The notes under the pieces are model-generated. The model was not told the DNA's origin. It saw only the letters and a list, made by a program, of their open reading frames with translations, and ran no database searches. A stretch of DNA of 64,000 nt from assembly GCF_004341205.1 (NCBI RefSeq), contig NZ_SLUL01000003.1, positions 204,032 through 268,031 of the forward strand, written 5' to 3'. This DNA is from Thermolongibacillus altinsuensis. Its GTDB lineage: Bacteria > Bacillota > Bacilli > Bacillales > Anoxybacillaceae. The position numbers and the translations under genes are program-made. Shown piece after piece: positions 12,104-21,180 of the stretch; position 1 is the stretch's first letter; each line of letters opens with the position of its first letter.

Positions 12104-14302
12104 ATGGCGAACGAACAAGTATTGACGGCAGAGCAAGTAATCGAAAAAGCAAGCCGGTATTTGTCGAAAAATGATGTCGAATTTATTGTTCGAGCATATG
12201 AATTTGCAGAAAAAGCGCATCGCGATCAATATCGAAAATCGGGAGAACCGTACATTATTCACCCGATTCAAGTGGCGGGCATTTTAGTGGATTTAGAGAT
12301 GGATCCAGTGACGATCGCCGCAGGCTTTTTACACGATGTTGTAGAAGATACACACGTAACAAAAGAAGATTTAGTGAACGAATTTGGCGAAGAAGTGGCG
12401 ATGCTTGTTGATGGAGTGACGAAGCTCGGAAAGATTAAATATAAATCTCATGAAGAGCAACAAGCAGAGAATCATCGTAAAATGTTTGTGGCCATGGCGC
12501 AAGATATTCGCGTGATTTTAATTAAGCTGGCTGACCGTCTTCATAATATGCGCACATTGAAGCATTTGCCGCTTGAAAAACAGCGGCGCATTGCCAATGA
12601 AACGCTTGAAATTTTTGCGCCACTTGCCCATCGACTTGGAATTTCGAAAATTAAATGGGAATTAGAAGACACCGCTTTACGCTATTTGAATCCGCAGCAA
12701 TATTATCGCATTGTGAACTTAATGAAGAAAAAGCGTGCGGAGCGAGAGCAATATCTTGAAGAAGTCATTCAAGAAGTGCGTGAACGGTTAAGTGAAGTAG
12801 GCATTCAAGCTGAAATTTCTGGACGTCCAAAACATATTTACAGCATTTATCGAAAGATGGCATTGCAAAATAAACAATTTAATGAAATTTATGACTTGTT
12901 GGCCGTTCGCATTATTGTCGAAAGCATTAAAGATTGTTATGCGGTGCTCGGCATCATTCATACATGTTGGAAACCGATGCCAGGTCGTTTTAAAGATTAT
13001 ATTGCGATGCCGAAACCGAATATGTATCAATCGCTTCATACGACCGTGATCGGCCCGAAAGGCGAGCCGCTGGAAGTGCAAATTCGCACGTTTGAAATGC
13101 ATCAAATCGCTGAATTTGGAATTGCGGCGCATTGGGCATACAAAGAAGGAAAAACGGTTAAGCCAAATTCATTTGAAGAGAAGTTGTCATGGTTCCGTGA
13201 AATTTTAGAATGGCAAAACGATACGAACAATGCCGAAGAGTTTATGGAAACATTAAAAATGGATTTATTTTCCGATATGGTGTTTGTATTTACACCGAAG
13301 GGAGATGTCATCGAACTTCCAGCAGGCTCCGTTCCGATCGATTTTGCTTATCGCATCCATTCTGAAATCGGGAATAAAACCATTGGCGCGAAAGTGAACG
13401 GCAAGATGGTGCCGCTCGACTATCAGTTGAAGACAGGGGATATTGTTGAAATTTTAACATCCAATCATTCATATGGTCCGAGCCAGGATTGGTTGAAATT
13501 AGCGCAAACATCGCATGCGAAAAATAAAATTCGTCAATTTTTCAAAAAGCAACGCCGCGAAGAGAATGTTGAAAAAGGAAAAGAGCTTGTTGAAAAAGAA
13601 ATACGCAATATGAATTTCGATGTCAAAGAGGTGCTTACTGCTGAAAATGTTAAGAGAGTTGCGGAAAAATTTAATTTTATGAACGAAGAAGATATGTATG
13701 CAGCCGTTGGCTATAACGGGATTACCGCAGCTCAAGTGGCGCATCGTCTCACGGAAAAATGGCGAAAACAGCGCAATTTAGAGGAGCAAGAGAAAAAATT
13801 AGCAGAAGCATTGAAAGAAGCAAAAACGATTTCTTCAGCGAAAAAGCGCGATTACGGAGTATGTGTTGAAGGCGTCGATAATTTGCTTATTCGCTTATCT
13901 CGTTGTTGCAACCCTGTTCCTGGTGATGAGATTATCGGGTTTATTACAAAAGGACGAGGTGTGTCGGTTCACCGTATCGATTGTCCGAATGTTTTAACAG
14001 ACGATGCGAAAGAGCGCTTGATTCCTGTTCAATGGGAAAGCGGAACGAATTGTCAAAGAGAATATACGGTCGATATCGAGATTACAGGATATGATCGTCG
14101 CGGCTTGTTAAACGAAGTGCTTCAAGCGGTCAACGAAGCGAAAACAAACATTTCCGCCGTTTCTGGGCGGACGGATCACCGCAATAAAATCGCAACCATT
14201 CATATGTCCATTTTCATTCACAATGTGAGTCATTTGCAAAAAGTGGTTGATCGCATTAAACAAATTCCTGATATTTACTCGGTACGAAGAATCATGAACT
14301 AG
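12104..14302 (+). CDS. relA: Bifunctional (p)ppGpp synthetase/hydrolase RelA (Rel)
   Basis: The ribosome-associated Rel enzyme makes and degrades (p)ppGpp in the stringent response. The 732-aa product has the N-terminal HD hydrolase domain intact (HP at 53-54, FLHDVVEDT with HD at 77-78), so it should hydrolyse as well as synthesise. The synthetase domain follows ([17 protein letters not shown]), then TGS ([15 protein letters not shown]), a zinc-finger or helical region with [14 protein letters not shown], and a C-terminal ACT domain. Length is close to the 734 aa of B. subtilis RelA. AAAAGGTGAT precedes the ATG. dtd follows 15 bp downstream. Confidence 0.97.
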   Translation: MANEQVLTAEQVIEKASRYLSKNDVEFIVRAYEFAEKAHRDQYRKSGEPYIIHPIQVAGILVDLEMDPVTIAAGFLHDVVEDTHVTKEDLVNEFGEEVAMLVDGVTKLGKIKYKSHEEQQAENHRKMFVAMAQDIRVILIKLADRLHNMRTLKHLPLEKQRRIANETLEIFAPLAHRLGISKIKWELEDTALRYLNPQQYYRIVNLMKKKRAEREQYLEEVIQEVRERLSEVGIQAEISGRPKHIYSIYRKMALQNKQFNEIYDLLAVRIIVESIKDCYAVLGIIHTCWKPMPGRFKDYIAMPKPNMYQSLHTTVIGPKGEPLEVQIRTFEMHQIAEFGIAAHWAYKEGKTVKPNSFEEKLSWFREILEWQNDTNNAEEFMETLKMDLFSDMVFVFTPKGDVIELPAGSVPIDFAYRIHSEIGNKTIGAKVNGKMVPLDYQLKTGDIVEILTSNHSYGPSQDWLKLAQTSHAKNKIRQFFKKQRREENVEKGKELVEKEIRNMNFDVKEVLTAENVKRVAEKFNFMNEEDMYAAVGYNGITAAQVAHRLTEKWRKQRNLEEQEKKLAEALKEAKTISSAKKRDYGVCVEGVDNLLIRLSRCCNPVPGDEIIGFITKGRGVSVHRIDCPNVLTDDAKERLIPVQWESGTNCQREYTVDIEITGYDRRGLLNEVLQAVNEAKTNISAVSGRTDHRNKIATIHMSIFIHNVSHLQKVVDRIKQIPDIYSVRRIMN

Positions 14303-14317
14303 AAAGGATTTTGTGTG

Positions 14318-14758
14318 ATGAGAGTCGTTGTGCAGCGTGCAAAAAATGCAAAGGTAGTTGTCGATGGAGAAACGGTTGGAAGCATTGATTTTGGCCTTGT
14401 CTTACTTGTTGGAATTACCCATACGGATACGGAAGAAGATGCGGCATTTGTTGCTGAGAAAGTAGCAAATTTGCGCATTTTTGATGATGAAGAAGGAAAA
14501 ATGAATTTATCGCTTTTGGATGTGCAAGGGGAAATTTTATCTGTATCGCAATTTACGTTGTATGGGGATTGTCGAAAAGGAAGACGTCCGAATTTTATGG
14601 AAGCAGCAAAACCAGACCATGCGCTTGCCATTTATGAGGCATTTAACGAACAATTGCGCCAGAAGGGGATTCGCGTTGCAACAGGAAAGTTTGGCGCAAT
14701 GATGGATGTGCAGTTTACAAACGTTGGACCGGTGACGCTCATCGTTGAAAGTAAATGA
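14318..14758 (+). CDS. dtd: D-aminoacyl-tRNA deacylase
   Basis: Dtd removes D-amino acids from mischarged tRNA. The 146-aa product starts [18 protein letters not shown] and contains the active-site [15 protein letters not shown] and the C-terminal [11 protein letters not shown] with the Gly-cisPro motif of the family. ATG at 14318 is preferred over the GTG one codon before because AGAAAGGA lies nine bases upstream. The gene follows relA by 15 bp, an arrangement widespread in Firmicutes. Confidence 0.96.
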   Translation: MRVVVQRAKNAKVVVDGETVGSIDFGLVLLVGITHTDTEEDAAFVAEKVANLRIFDDEEGKMNLSLLDVQGEILSVSQFTLYGDCRKGRRPNFMEAAKPDHALAIYEAFNEQLRQKGIRVATGKFGAMMDVQFTNVGPVTLIVESK

Positions 14759-14797
14759 GAGAGGCGAACTCCGATGTGTGAGTCGCCTCTTTATTTT
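14759..14797. terminator. Terminator between convergent dtd and lytH
   Basis: AGAGGCGAACTC pairs with GAGTCGCCTCT with one bulge, followed by T-rich sequence on the + strand. It lies between two convergent genes and probably serves both. Confidence 0.85.
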
Positions 14798-16008
14798 TCA
14801 AAATAATCGACAAGCCCTCTACAAATGGCTTCGGTCACTTCTTGTTGATAATTCGCTGAAGTGATGATTTGTTCTTCCGTTGGATTGCTTAAATAACCGA
14901 GCTCTAACAATACCGATCTTCGATTATTTTCGCGTAATACATGATAATCGCCAAAGCGAATGCCGCGGTGATTGATGTAGGATAGACGCGAAAGTTGTGA
15001 AGAAAGCGATTGAGCAAGCAATCGATCTTTTTCTTTATAGTAATAAACTGTTAATCCGTTAGCCGAGCGGCTAAGAGAACTATCGTAATGAATGCTAATA
15101 AAAGCATCCGCTTTGGTTTGATGAGCGAGCATCACTCGTTCACTTAACGATCGGAACGTATCGTCTTCTCTTGTTAAAATGACGTTTGCGCCCAACGCCT
15201 GAAGCTTTGTTTGCAGCAATTTGGCAGTTGCCAATGTTAACGCTTTTTCCCTCGTTCCTTGTGCTCCAGTCGTTCCGTAATCTTTCCCGCCGTGTCCGGC
15301 ATCAATGACGATCGTTTTACCGTGAATCGTCTGCTCTTCTATTTGTTGATCGCTCGTTTTGACGACCCACTCGGCAATATATCCAGTTGTTCGTTCATTT
15401 ACTTGTATGACATACCATTGTCCTTCTTTGCGAACAATCGGGAATGTATCGTTTCGTTTTGCTTTCATGATAATCGGTGCTTCCGTTGAAGCGGTTGCAC
15501 GGATATTGGTTTTGTCATAAAGAACATGGACGTAACGATTTTCTGCTAACTTGTCTACAAATGATATGTACGCGCGATGGACCCATCCTTCTTTTCCGTT
15601 CCATTGTACTTTCACCCATTCGCCTTTCTGCTGCAAGGCGATCCCCTTTTCACCGCGGACAATATAGCCAATAATCGAAAAGTTCAATCCAGGTCCTTGC
15701 CGCAGGCGAAGCTGATTTGCTTCACAAACAACCGTATTCCCAGCTTTTTCGATGTTGACGTAATCCGCTGATACCCATCCGCTTTGATTGTTTGAAAGCT
15801 GAATTTGAAACCATTTTCCCTTTTTGTCTAAAACAACATATCGTTCGCCTTTTGTTATTTTTGTTTGAATTGGAAACGTCAGTGCTGGGCCGCTTCGAAC
15901 ATTGAGCCGTTCCACGGTGACGATTACGATGGATCGTTCAGCCGCGACAGATGGAGCGACAATAGAAAAACATAACGAGAATAGTAGAATGGATAGCCAC
16001 TTTCGCAT
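14791..16008 (-). CDS. lytH: N-acetylmuramoyl-L-alanine amidase with SH3b repeats (LytH-like)
   Basis: A 405-aa exported cell-wall hydrolase. An N-terminal signal peptide ends near SVAAE. Three bacterial SH3 domains follow (LNVRSGPALTFPI, LRLRQGPGLNFSI and TNIRATASTEAPI each open one). The C-terminal half is an Amidase_3 domain with VIDAGHGGKDYG, a zinc-binding Glu in GTREKALTL, FISIHYDSS and the catalytic Glu in LLELGYLSN. The gene position matches B. subtilis lytH (yrvJ), but B. subtilis LytH is an endopeptidase; the domains here say amidase, so the symbol is positional. The start has AAGGGGGAAC upstream. Confidence 0.8.
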   Translation of the reverse strand: MRKWLSILLFSLCFSIVAPSVAAERSIVIVTVERLNVRSGPALTFPIQTKITKGERYVVLDKKGKWFQIQLSNNQSGWVSADYVNIEKAGNTVVCEANQLRLRQGPGLNFSIIGYIVRGEKGIALQQKGEWVKVQWNGKEGWVHRAYISFVDKLAENRYVHVLYDKTNIRATASTEAPIIMKAKRNDTFPIVRKEGQWYVIQVNERTTGYIAEWVVKTSDQQIEEQTIHGKTIVIDAGHGGKDYGTTGAQGTREKALTLATAKLLQTKLQALGANVILTREDDTFRSLSERVMLAHQTKADAFISIHYDSSLSRSANGLTVYYYKEKDRLLAQSLSSQLSRLSYINHRGIRFGDYHVLRENNRRSVLLELGYLSNPTEEQIITSANYQQEVTEAICRGLVDYFEK

Positions 16009-16139
16009 GAAGTTCCCCCTTAAAAAAGATATCGATAATACCATATTCTCGATAAAATGGAAAAATCCTTTCTGTTTTCGTGACGTAAAAAAGAGGAAAA
16101 CGGGAATAATAGGAAGAAATTGATGAAAGGAGAAAAAAG

Positions 16140-16313
16140 ATGCGACATAGTGAAAAAGGTGAGTTTGTTCATACGCAATCTCCGTTTTTTCATGTAAATT
16201 TTCATGATTTTATTCAAAAAGAAAGCGATCTCACATCTTTTGAACTGGCTTCAGAATTCGGTTTAACGCTCCGAGATGTTCAAAAGCTAAAAAAGCATTT
16301 ATCGCGTTCTTAG
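16140..16313 (+). CDS. Small HTH protein (YrzK-like)
   Basis: A 57-aa reading frame too short for most gene finders, starting MRHSEKGEFV. A GAAAGGAG site lies eight bases before the ATG. The second half, LTSFELASEFGLTLRDVQKL, has the spacing of a helix-turn-helix and resembles the last helices of sigma-factor region 4. Short proteins of this type, sometimes annotated as sigma-70-like, are found beside hisS in Bacillus (yrzK). Function is unknown. It reads away from lytH and towards the hisS leader. Confidence 0.6.
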   Translation: MRHSEKGEFVHTQSPFFHVNFHDFIQKESDLTSFELASEFGLTLRDVQKLKKHLSRS

Positions 16314-16350
16314 CAATGTTTATTGGGAAGGTAATTTTCTGCTGCTTTTT

Positions 16351-16406
16351 CCGAACGAGAACGCCATCGGACAAATAGATTTGTCCGTGGAGCGTTCGCC
16401 GTTCGG
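16351..16406. repeat. Long three-part inverted repeat
   Basis: CCGAACG/CGTTCGG, GAACGC/GCGTTC and CGGACAAAT/ATTTGTCCG nest around a two-base loop, giving about 22 paired bases with small internal loops. No T-run follows on either strand, so it is not a usual terminator. It sits between the small HTH gene and the hisS promoter. Confidence 0.7.
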
Positions 16407-16470
16407 ATTGGAAGAAAAGCGGAAGGGAAGGATTCCAAAAAACTTGACTCACACTTAGCGGTGAGAGACC

Positions 16471-16499
16471 TTGACAAATGGGGCGTTCATTCGTAAGAT
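16471..16499 (+). promoter_or_regulatory. Sigma-A promoter of hisS-aspS
   Basis: A perfect TTGACA (16471-16476) and TAAGAT (16494-16499) with a 17-bp spacer, just upstream of the T-box leader. Transcription should start near 16506. Confidence 0.75.
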
Positions 16500-16505
16500 A
16501 GAAGA

Positions 16506-16775
16506 AAAATTCAACATTTTGTATAACCGATGATGGAGAAGAGTAGTTAAGAGTACACATGGCCAGAGAGGAAATGCCGTAGGCTGAGAGCATTTCTCCA
16601 TGATGACTTAACGAACGAACACTCCGTAGGTTTCTCCTTGAACGCGTTTGAGTTAGTAGGGGAGAACGCCTTCCGAGCGTTAACGGATGAAGTGGAAGCG
16701 TACAGCTTCAACTAGGGTGGCACCACGGGAAATGTCTCTCGTCCCTATCGGTTAGGGATGGGAGATTTTTATTTT
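16506..16775 (+). promoter_or_regulatory. T-box riboswitch leader of hisS-aspS
   Basis: The leader senses uncharged tRNA and lets transcription continue into the synthetase genes. The T-box itself is AGGGTGGCACCACGG (16714-16728). The terminator is CTCTCGTCCCTA pairing with TAGGGATGGGAG (from 16736) followed by T5. Stem I can be drawn from GGAG/CTCC, an AGTA loop-E strand opposite GAAC..., GTTAAG/CTTAAC, CATGG/CCATG and GAAATGC/GCATTTC. The specifier loop strand reads GAACGAACA (about 16613-16621) and the codon cannot be set with certainty. Confidence 0.92.
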
Positions 16776-16822
16776 GGTATATATATTTTGTACATAAAAA
16801 TTTTGATTCAGGAGGTCGAACC

Positions 16823-18103
16823 ATGGCGTTTCAAATTCCACGCGGAACGCAAGATATTTTGCCAAGCGAATCGAGCAAGTGGCAATATGTCGAGCAAATC
16901 GCACGAGAACTTTGTCGTCGGTACAATTATAAAGAAATTCGTACACCAATTTTTGAACATACGGAACTGTTTTTACGTGGTGTTGGCGATACGACGGATA
17001 TCGTTCAAAAAGAAATGTACACCTTTACGGACCGCGGCGGCCGAAGCATTACCCTTCGACCTGAAGGAACAGCGGCAGTCGTTCGTTCGTTTGTTGAAAA
17101 TAAAATGTACGGAGATCCGAATCAGCCCGTTAAATTGTATTATCTCGGTCCGATGTTTCGCTATGAGCGGCCGCAATCCGGGCGTTTTCGCCAGTTTGTG
17201 CAGTTTGGTGTCGAGGCGATCGGCAGCAATGATCCGGCCATTGATGCAGAAGTGATCGCCTTAGCGATGGATCTTTATCGTTCGCTAGGATTGAAAAAGA
17301 TCAAATTAGTCATTAACAGCTTAGGAGATATAAGCAGCCGAAAAGCGCACCGCGAAGCGCTTATCGCGCATTTTAAAGGGCGCATTCACGAATTTTGCGA
17401 AGATTGCCAAGTTCGTTTAGAGAACAATCCGCTTCGCATTTTAGACTGTAAAAAAGATCGGGAGCATGAATTAATGAAAACCGCTCCGTCCATTTTAGAT
17501 TATTTAAACGAGGAGTCGCGTGCATATTTTGAACAAGTCAAATCGTATTTAAACAAGCTGGGTATTCCGTTTGAAGTCGATCCTCGTCTCGTTCGTGGGC
17601 TGGATTATTATAACCATACAGCCTTTGAAATTATGAGCGAAGCAGAAGGGTTTGGAGCGATTACGACGCTGTGTGGCGGCGGTCGCTATAACGGCCTTGT
17701 TCAAGAAATTGGCGGACCTGAAACGCCGGGAGTTGGCTTTGCGTTAAGCATCGAACGTTTGCTTGCAGCGCTTGCGGCAGAAGGAATTGCATTGCCAATC
17801 GAAGAAGGCATCGACTGCTATGTCGTTGCGCTTGGGGAGGAAGCGAAGAAGGAGGCAGTCCCTCTCGTTTATGCACTACGCAACGAAGGAATAAGCGTGG
17901 AAAAAGACTATCAAGATCGGAAAGTGAAAGCGCAATTTAAAGCGGCTGACCGTTTGCAAGCAAAGTATGTGATCATTGTTGGCGAAGATGAATTAGCGCG
18001 CAACGTTGCGAATGTTAAAAATATGCAAACGGGCGAGCAAGTGGAAGTTGCTCTTTCGGAGTTAACAACATATATGAAAAAGGTTTGTAAGGGGGAGTAT
18101 TGA
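16823..18103 (+). CDS. hisS: Histidyl-tRNA synthetase
   Basis: HisRS charges tRNA-His. The 426-aa class II enzyme starts [12 protein letters not shown] and carries motif 2 ([15 protein letters not shown]), the histidine-specific peptide [14 protein letters not shown], and motif 3 ([10 protein letters not shown]). The C-terminal anticodon-binding domain follows. AGGAGGT stands eight bases before the ATG. It is expressed behind the T-box leader and overlaps aspS by one base (TGATG). Confidence 0.97.
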   Translation: MAFQIPRGTQDILPSESSKWQYVEQIARELCRRYNYKEIRTPIFEHTELFLRGVGDTTDIVQKEMYTFTDRGGRSITLRPEGTAAVVRSFVENKMYGDPNQPVKLYYLGPMFRYERPQSGRFRQFVQFGVEAIGSNDPAIDAEVIALAMDLYRSLGLKKIKLVINSLGDISSRKAHREALIAHFKGRIHEFCEDCQVRLENNPLRILDCKKDREHELMKTAPSILDYLNEESRAYFEQVKSYLNKLGIPFEVDPRLVRGLDYYNHTAFEIMSEAEGFGAITTLCGGGRYNGLVQEIGGPETPGVGFALSIERLLAALAAEGIALPIEEGIDCYVVALGEEAKKEAVPLVYALRNEGISVEKDYQDRKVKAQFKAADRLQAKYVIIVGEDELARNVANVKNMQTGEQVEVALSELTTYMKKVCKGEY

Positions 18104-19887
18104 TGTTTGGGAGAACGTATTATTGCGGAGAAGTGACGGAGAAAGCGATTGGCGAAAAAGTTCAGTTAAAAGGTTGGGTGCAAAAACGCCGCGATCTTGG
18201 CGGACTCATTTTTATCGATTTGCGCGATCGCACGGGAATTGTCCAAATCGTGTTTAGCCCTGAAGTGTCAGAAGAAGCGCTGAAAGTAGCAGAAACGATT
18301 CGAAGCGAGTATGTCTTAGATGTGGAAGGAACGGTTGTGGCGCGTGAAGAAGGCCAGATCAATCCGAATTTAGCAACAGGAAAAATTGAAGTACACGCTC
18401 ATCGCGTGACCATCTTGAATGAGGCGAAAACACCGCCGTTTGTCATTGCGGATCAAACAGATGTATCTGAAGATGTTCGCTTAAAGTACCGCTATTTAGA
18501 TTTGCGCCGCCCTGTCATGTTCCAAACGTTTAAAATGAGACATCAAGTGACAAAGGCGATTCGTGACTTTTTAGATGAAGAAGGATTTTTAGAAGTAGAA
18601 ACGCCAATTTTAACAAAAAGCACGCCAGAAGGGGCGCGTGACTACTTAGTGCCGAGCCGCGTTCATCCAGGAGAATTTTATGCTCTTCCGCAATCGCCGC
18701 AAATTTTTAAACAGCTGCTAATGGTCGCTGGTTTTGAGCGCTATTATCAAATTGCGCGTTGTTTCCGCGATGAAGATTTGCGCGCGGATCGTCAGCCTGA
18801 ATTTACGCAAGTCGACATTGAAACATCGTTTATGAGCCAAGACGATATTATGGCGATGGTTGAGCAGATGATGGCAAGAGTAATGAAAGTAGCCAAAGGC
18901 ATTGATTTGCCACTTCCGTTTCCGCGCATGTCATACGATGAAGCAATGAACCGCTACGGTTCGGATAAGCCAGATACGCGCTTTGGAATGGAGCTTGTGG
19001 ATTTATCTGAGCAGGTGAAAGATTGCGGCTTTAAAGTGTTTGCGAGCGCTGTGCAAAATGGCGGACAAGTAAAAGCGATCAATGTTAAACAAGCCGCGGA
19101 GAAATATTCGCGCAAAGACATTGATCGTTTAACGGAATTTGTCGCTCGTTACGGCGCAAAAGGGTTAGCATGGTTAAAAGTTGAAGCGGACGGCTTAAAG
19201 GGACCGATTGCGAAATTCTTTAATGAGGAAGAACAAAAAGAAATGATGCAAACGCTAGAAGCTGAGACCGGCGACTTATTGCTGTTTGTTGCGGATCAGA
19301 AAAAAGTGGTTGCTGATGCGCTTGGAGCGTTGCGTTTGAAACTCGGAAAAGAATTAAATTTGATCGATGAAACGAAATTTAACTTCTTGTGGATTACGGA
19401 CTGGCCATTGCTAGAATATGATGAAGAAGAAGGTCGTTACTATGCTGCGCATCATCCGTTTACGATGCCGGTACGCGAAGATTTGCCAAAATTAGAAACA
19501 GAACCAGAAAAAGTACGGGCACAAGCATATGATCTTGTGCTTAATGGATATGAACTTGGCGGAGGATCCTTGCGCATTTTTGAGCGAGATGTCCAAGAAA
19601 AAATGTTCCGCGTTCTTGGATTTACGCAAGAAGAAGCCAAAGAACAGTTTGGTTTCTTGCTCGAAGCGTTTGAGTACGGCACACCTCCACATGGAGGAAT
19701 CGCATTAGGATTAGACCGTCTTGTTATGTTGTTGGCGGGACGTACGAATCTTCGTGATACAATTGCTTTTCCAAAAACAGCAAGCGCAAGTTGCTTGTTA
19801 ACGGAAGCGCCTAGTCCAGTAAGCGATGAGCAATTGAACGAACTGCATCTCGAAGTCAAGCAGGTCTCCGTTCAAAAAATGGACTAA
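18103..19887 (+). CDS. aspS: Aspartyl-tRNA synthetase
   Basis: AspRS charges tRNA-Asp. The 594-aa bacterial-type enzyme has the N-terminal OB fold ([20 protein letters not shown]), motif 2 region [19 protein letters not shown], a central GAD insertion domain, and motif 3 [18 protein letters not shown] at 18103 shares its A with the hisS stop and has GGGGGAG upstream; a TTG one codon earlier is less likely. The hisS-aspS pair is a standard Bacilli operon under one T-box. Confidence 0.97.
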   Translation: MFGRTYYCGEVTEKAIGEKVQLKGWVQKRRDLGGLIFIDLRDRTGIVQIVFSPEVSEEALKVAETIRSEYVLDVEGTVVAREEGQINPNLATGKIEVHAHRVTILNEAKTPPFVIADQTDVSEDVRLKYRYLDLRRPVMFQTFKMRHQVTKAIRDFLDEEGFLEVETPILTKSTPEGARDYLVPSRVHPGEFYALPQSPQIFKQLLMVAGFERYYQIARCFRDEDLRADRQPEFTQVDIETSFMSQDDIMAMVEQMMARVMKVAKGIDLPLPFPRMSYDEAMNRYGSDKPDTRFGMELVDLSEQVKDCGFKVFASAVQNGGQVKAINVKQAAEKYSRKDIDRLTEFVARYGAKGLAWLKVEADGLKGPIAKFFNEEEQKEMMQTLEAETGDLLLFVADQKKVVADALGALRLKLGKELNLIDETKFNFLWITDWPLLEYDEEEGRYYAAHHPFTMPVREDLPKLETEPEKVRAQAYDLVLNGYELGGGSLRIFERDVQEKMFRVLGFTQEEAKEQFGFLLEAFEYGTPPHGGIALGLDRLVMLLAGRTNLRDTIAFPKTASASCLLTEAPSPVSDEQLNELHLEVKQVSVQKMD

Positions 19888-19905
19888 ATGGCTGATCGCA
19901 ACAGC

Positions 19906-19934
19906 TTGAAATGCAAAAAAGAGTATGTTAACAT
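19906..19934 (+). promoter_or_regulatory. Probable promoter of 6S RNA
   Basis: TTGAAA (19906-19911) and TAACAT (19929-19934), 17-bp spacer, just upstream of the 6S RNA start. Confidence 0.5.
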
Positions 19935-19946
19935 ACAAATACAAAT

Positions 19947-20138
19947 AAGTCCTGATGTGTTCGTCGTATAACCTATTGTTTTGACCGAACAATATGTTAT
20001 ACGGGAGCCCGGGTTTTCAGGTGGAGTACATGCCTCGTTCACGAACAAGAGGACTTACGGAAGCTTGAAACAGGGCACCCACCTGTTGGAGAGCGGGTTC
20101 AAAACGAAGGCATCGACGGCACGATTGGGACTTTCTTT
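19947..20138 (+). ncRNA. bsrA: 6S RNA (6S-1 type, BsrA)
   Basis: 6S RNA binds housekeeping RNA polymerase and mimics an open promoter. The transcript opens AAGTCCTGATGTG and closes GATTGGGACTTTC, and these ends pair (AGTCC with GGACT), forming the closing stem. The length, near 190 nt, and the position between aspS and tcdA match B. subtilis 6S-1 (bsrA). The central part contains GGGAGCCCGGGTTTTCAGGTGG opposite CCACCTG, consistent with a long rod with a central bubble. Confidence 0.88.
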
Positions 20139-20150
20139 TTCATACGAATA

Positions 20151-20193
20151 AAGCTCTAACGTAAAGCATAGCCTTTACGTTAGAGCTTTTTTT
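20151..20193 (+). terminator. Perfect intrinsic terminator after 6S RNA
   Basis: A perfect 16-bp stem (AAGCTCTAACGTAAAG with its complement) around CATAGC, followed by T5. With the 6S gene it fills the 380-bp space between aspS and tcdA. Confidence 0.92.
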
Positions 20194-20267
20194 GTGCAAT
20201 AATTTTGTTGTCATTTCGGCCGAAATATTCATATTGGATTTTTTGAAATTGAAATGGAGGAAAAAAG

Positions 20268-21032
20268 ATGTTGCATCAATTTTCGCGCAATGAATTAGCT
20301 ATCGGAAAAGAAGGATTACAAAAGCTGCGTGAAAGCACAGTTGCCGTTCTTGGAATCGGCGGCGTTGGTTCATTTGCTGTTGAGGCGCTTGCCCGTTCAG
20401 GAGTCGGACGCCTCATTTTAATTGATAAAGACGATGTCGACATTACAAATATCAATCGGCAAATTCATGCCCTTCTTTCCACGATTGGACGACCAAAGGT
20501 GGAAGTGATGAAAGAACGAATTGCTGATATTAACCCAGAATGCGAAGTCATTGCGTTAAAAATGTTTTATACGGAAGAAACGTATGAACAAATTTTTCAA
20601 TATGACATCGATTATATGATCGATGCGTCCGATACGATTTCATACAAAATTCATTTAATGAAAGAATGTTTAAAGCGAGGTATTCCGCTTATTTCAAGCA
20701 TGGGAGCGGCCAATAAAATGGATCCGACTCGTTTTCAAATTGCCGATATTTCGAAAACGCATACGGATCCGATCGCGAGAGTCATTCGTAACCGTTTGCG
20801 TAAAGAAGGGATTCGCAAAGGAGTTACTGTTGTTTTTTCCGATGAGAGCCCGATTATCATTCGTGAAGACGTACGAAAAGAAGTAGGAAACGACCAATCA
20901 ACCATTCGTAAAGCAAAAATGCCGCCATCTTCGAATGCGTTTGTTCCATCTGCGGTCGGTTTAATTATGGCTTCTTACGTCGTGAGAGAACTGTTAAAAG
21001 ACATTCCAATTCAACGAGTCGGACAAGAATAA
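20268..21032 (+). CDS. tcdA: tRNA threonylcarbamoyladenosine dehydratase
   Basis: TcdA is an E1-like ATP-dependent enzyme that cyclises t6A-37 of tRNA to ct6A. The 254-aa ThiF-fold protein has the nucleotide loop VLGIGGVGSFAVEALARSG (GIGGVG at 29-34), DVDITNINRQ, and YMIDASDTISYK. It starts HQFSRNELAIGKEG as the family does. GGAGGAAAAAAG precedes the ATG. It is the B. subtilis yrvM position. A terminator closes the gene. Confidence 0.92.
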   Translation: MLHQFSRNELAIGKEGLQKLRESTVAVLGIGGVGSFAVEALARSGVGRLILIDKDDVDITNINRQIHALLSTIGRPKVEVMKERIADINPECEVIALKMFYTEETYEQIFQYDIDYMIDASDTISYKIHLMKECLKRGIPLISSMGAANKMDPTRFQIADISKTHTDPIARVIRNRLRKEGIRKGVTVVFSDESPIIIREDVRKEVGNDQSTIRKAKMPPSSNAFVPSAVGLIMASYVVRELLKDIPIQRVGQE

Positions 21033-21064
21033 ATCGCAAGGCGATCCGCTTTGCGATTTTTTAT
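21031..21064 (+). terminator. Intrinsic terminator after tcdA
   Basis: AAATCGCAAGGC pairs with GCTTTGCGATTT (one G-T pair) around GATCC, followed by T-rich sequence. Confidence 0.85.
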
Positions 21065-21105
21065 TTGGCATAAATTAGTTGCAAAGCGGACATAAATCAT
21101 TTATA

Positions 21106-21149
21106 TTGAAAATGCGACTGTCTGGTCGTTATTATACGACCGGATGGTC
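21106..21149 (+). promoter_or_regulatory. Efflux-pump promoter overlapped by a palindromic operator
   Basis: TTGAAA (21106-21111) and TATTAT (21130-21135) with an 18-bp spacer form the promoter. A dyad centred on the -10 region, TGGTCGT-TATTAT-ACGACCG within 21116-21149, has outer bases GAC and GTC also matching. Such a dyad over the -10 is the usual design of a TetR-family operator; the regulator encoded after the pump is the obvious candidate. Confidence 0.7.
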
Positions 21150-21180
21150 ATGTTATTTTTGAAGGGAAAGGAAGGGAGTT

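Noticed and set aside
16231..16593. 120-aa minus-strand frame covering the hisS promoter and leader
   Set aside because: It crosses the small HTH gene, the long inverted repeat, the promoter and part of the T-box; no ribosome binding site and no recognisable protein features.
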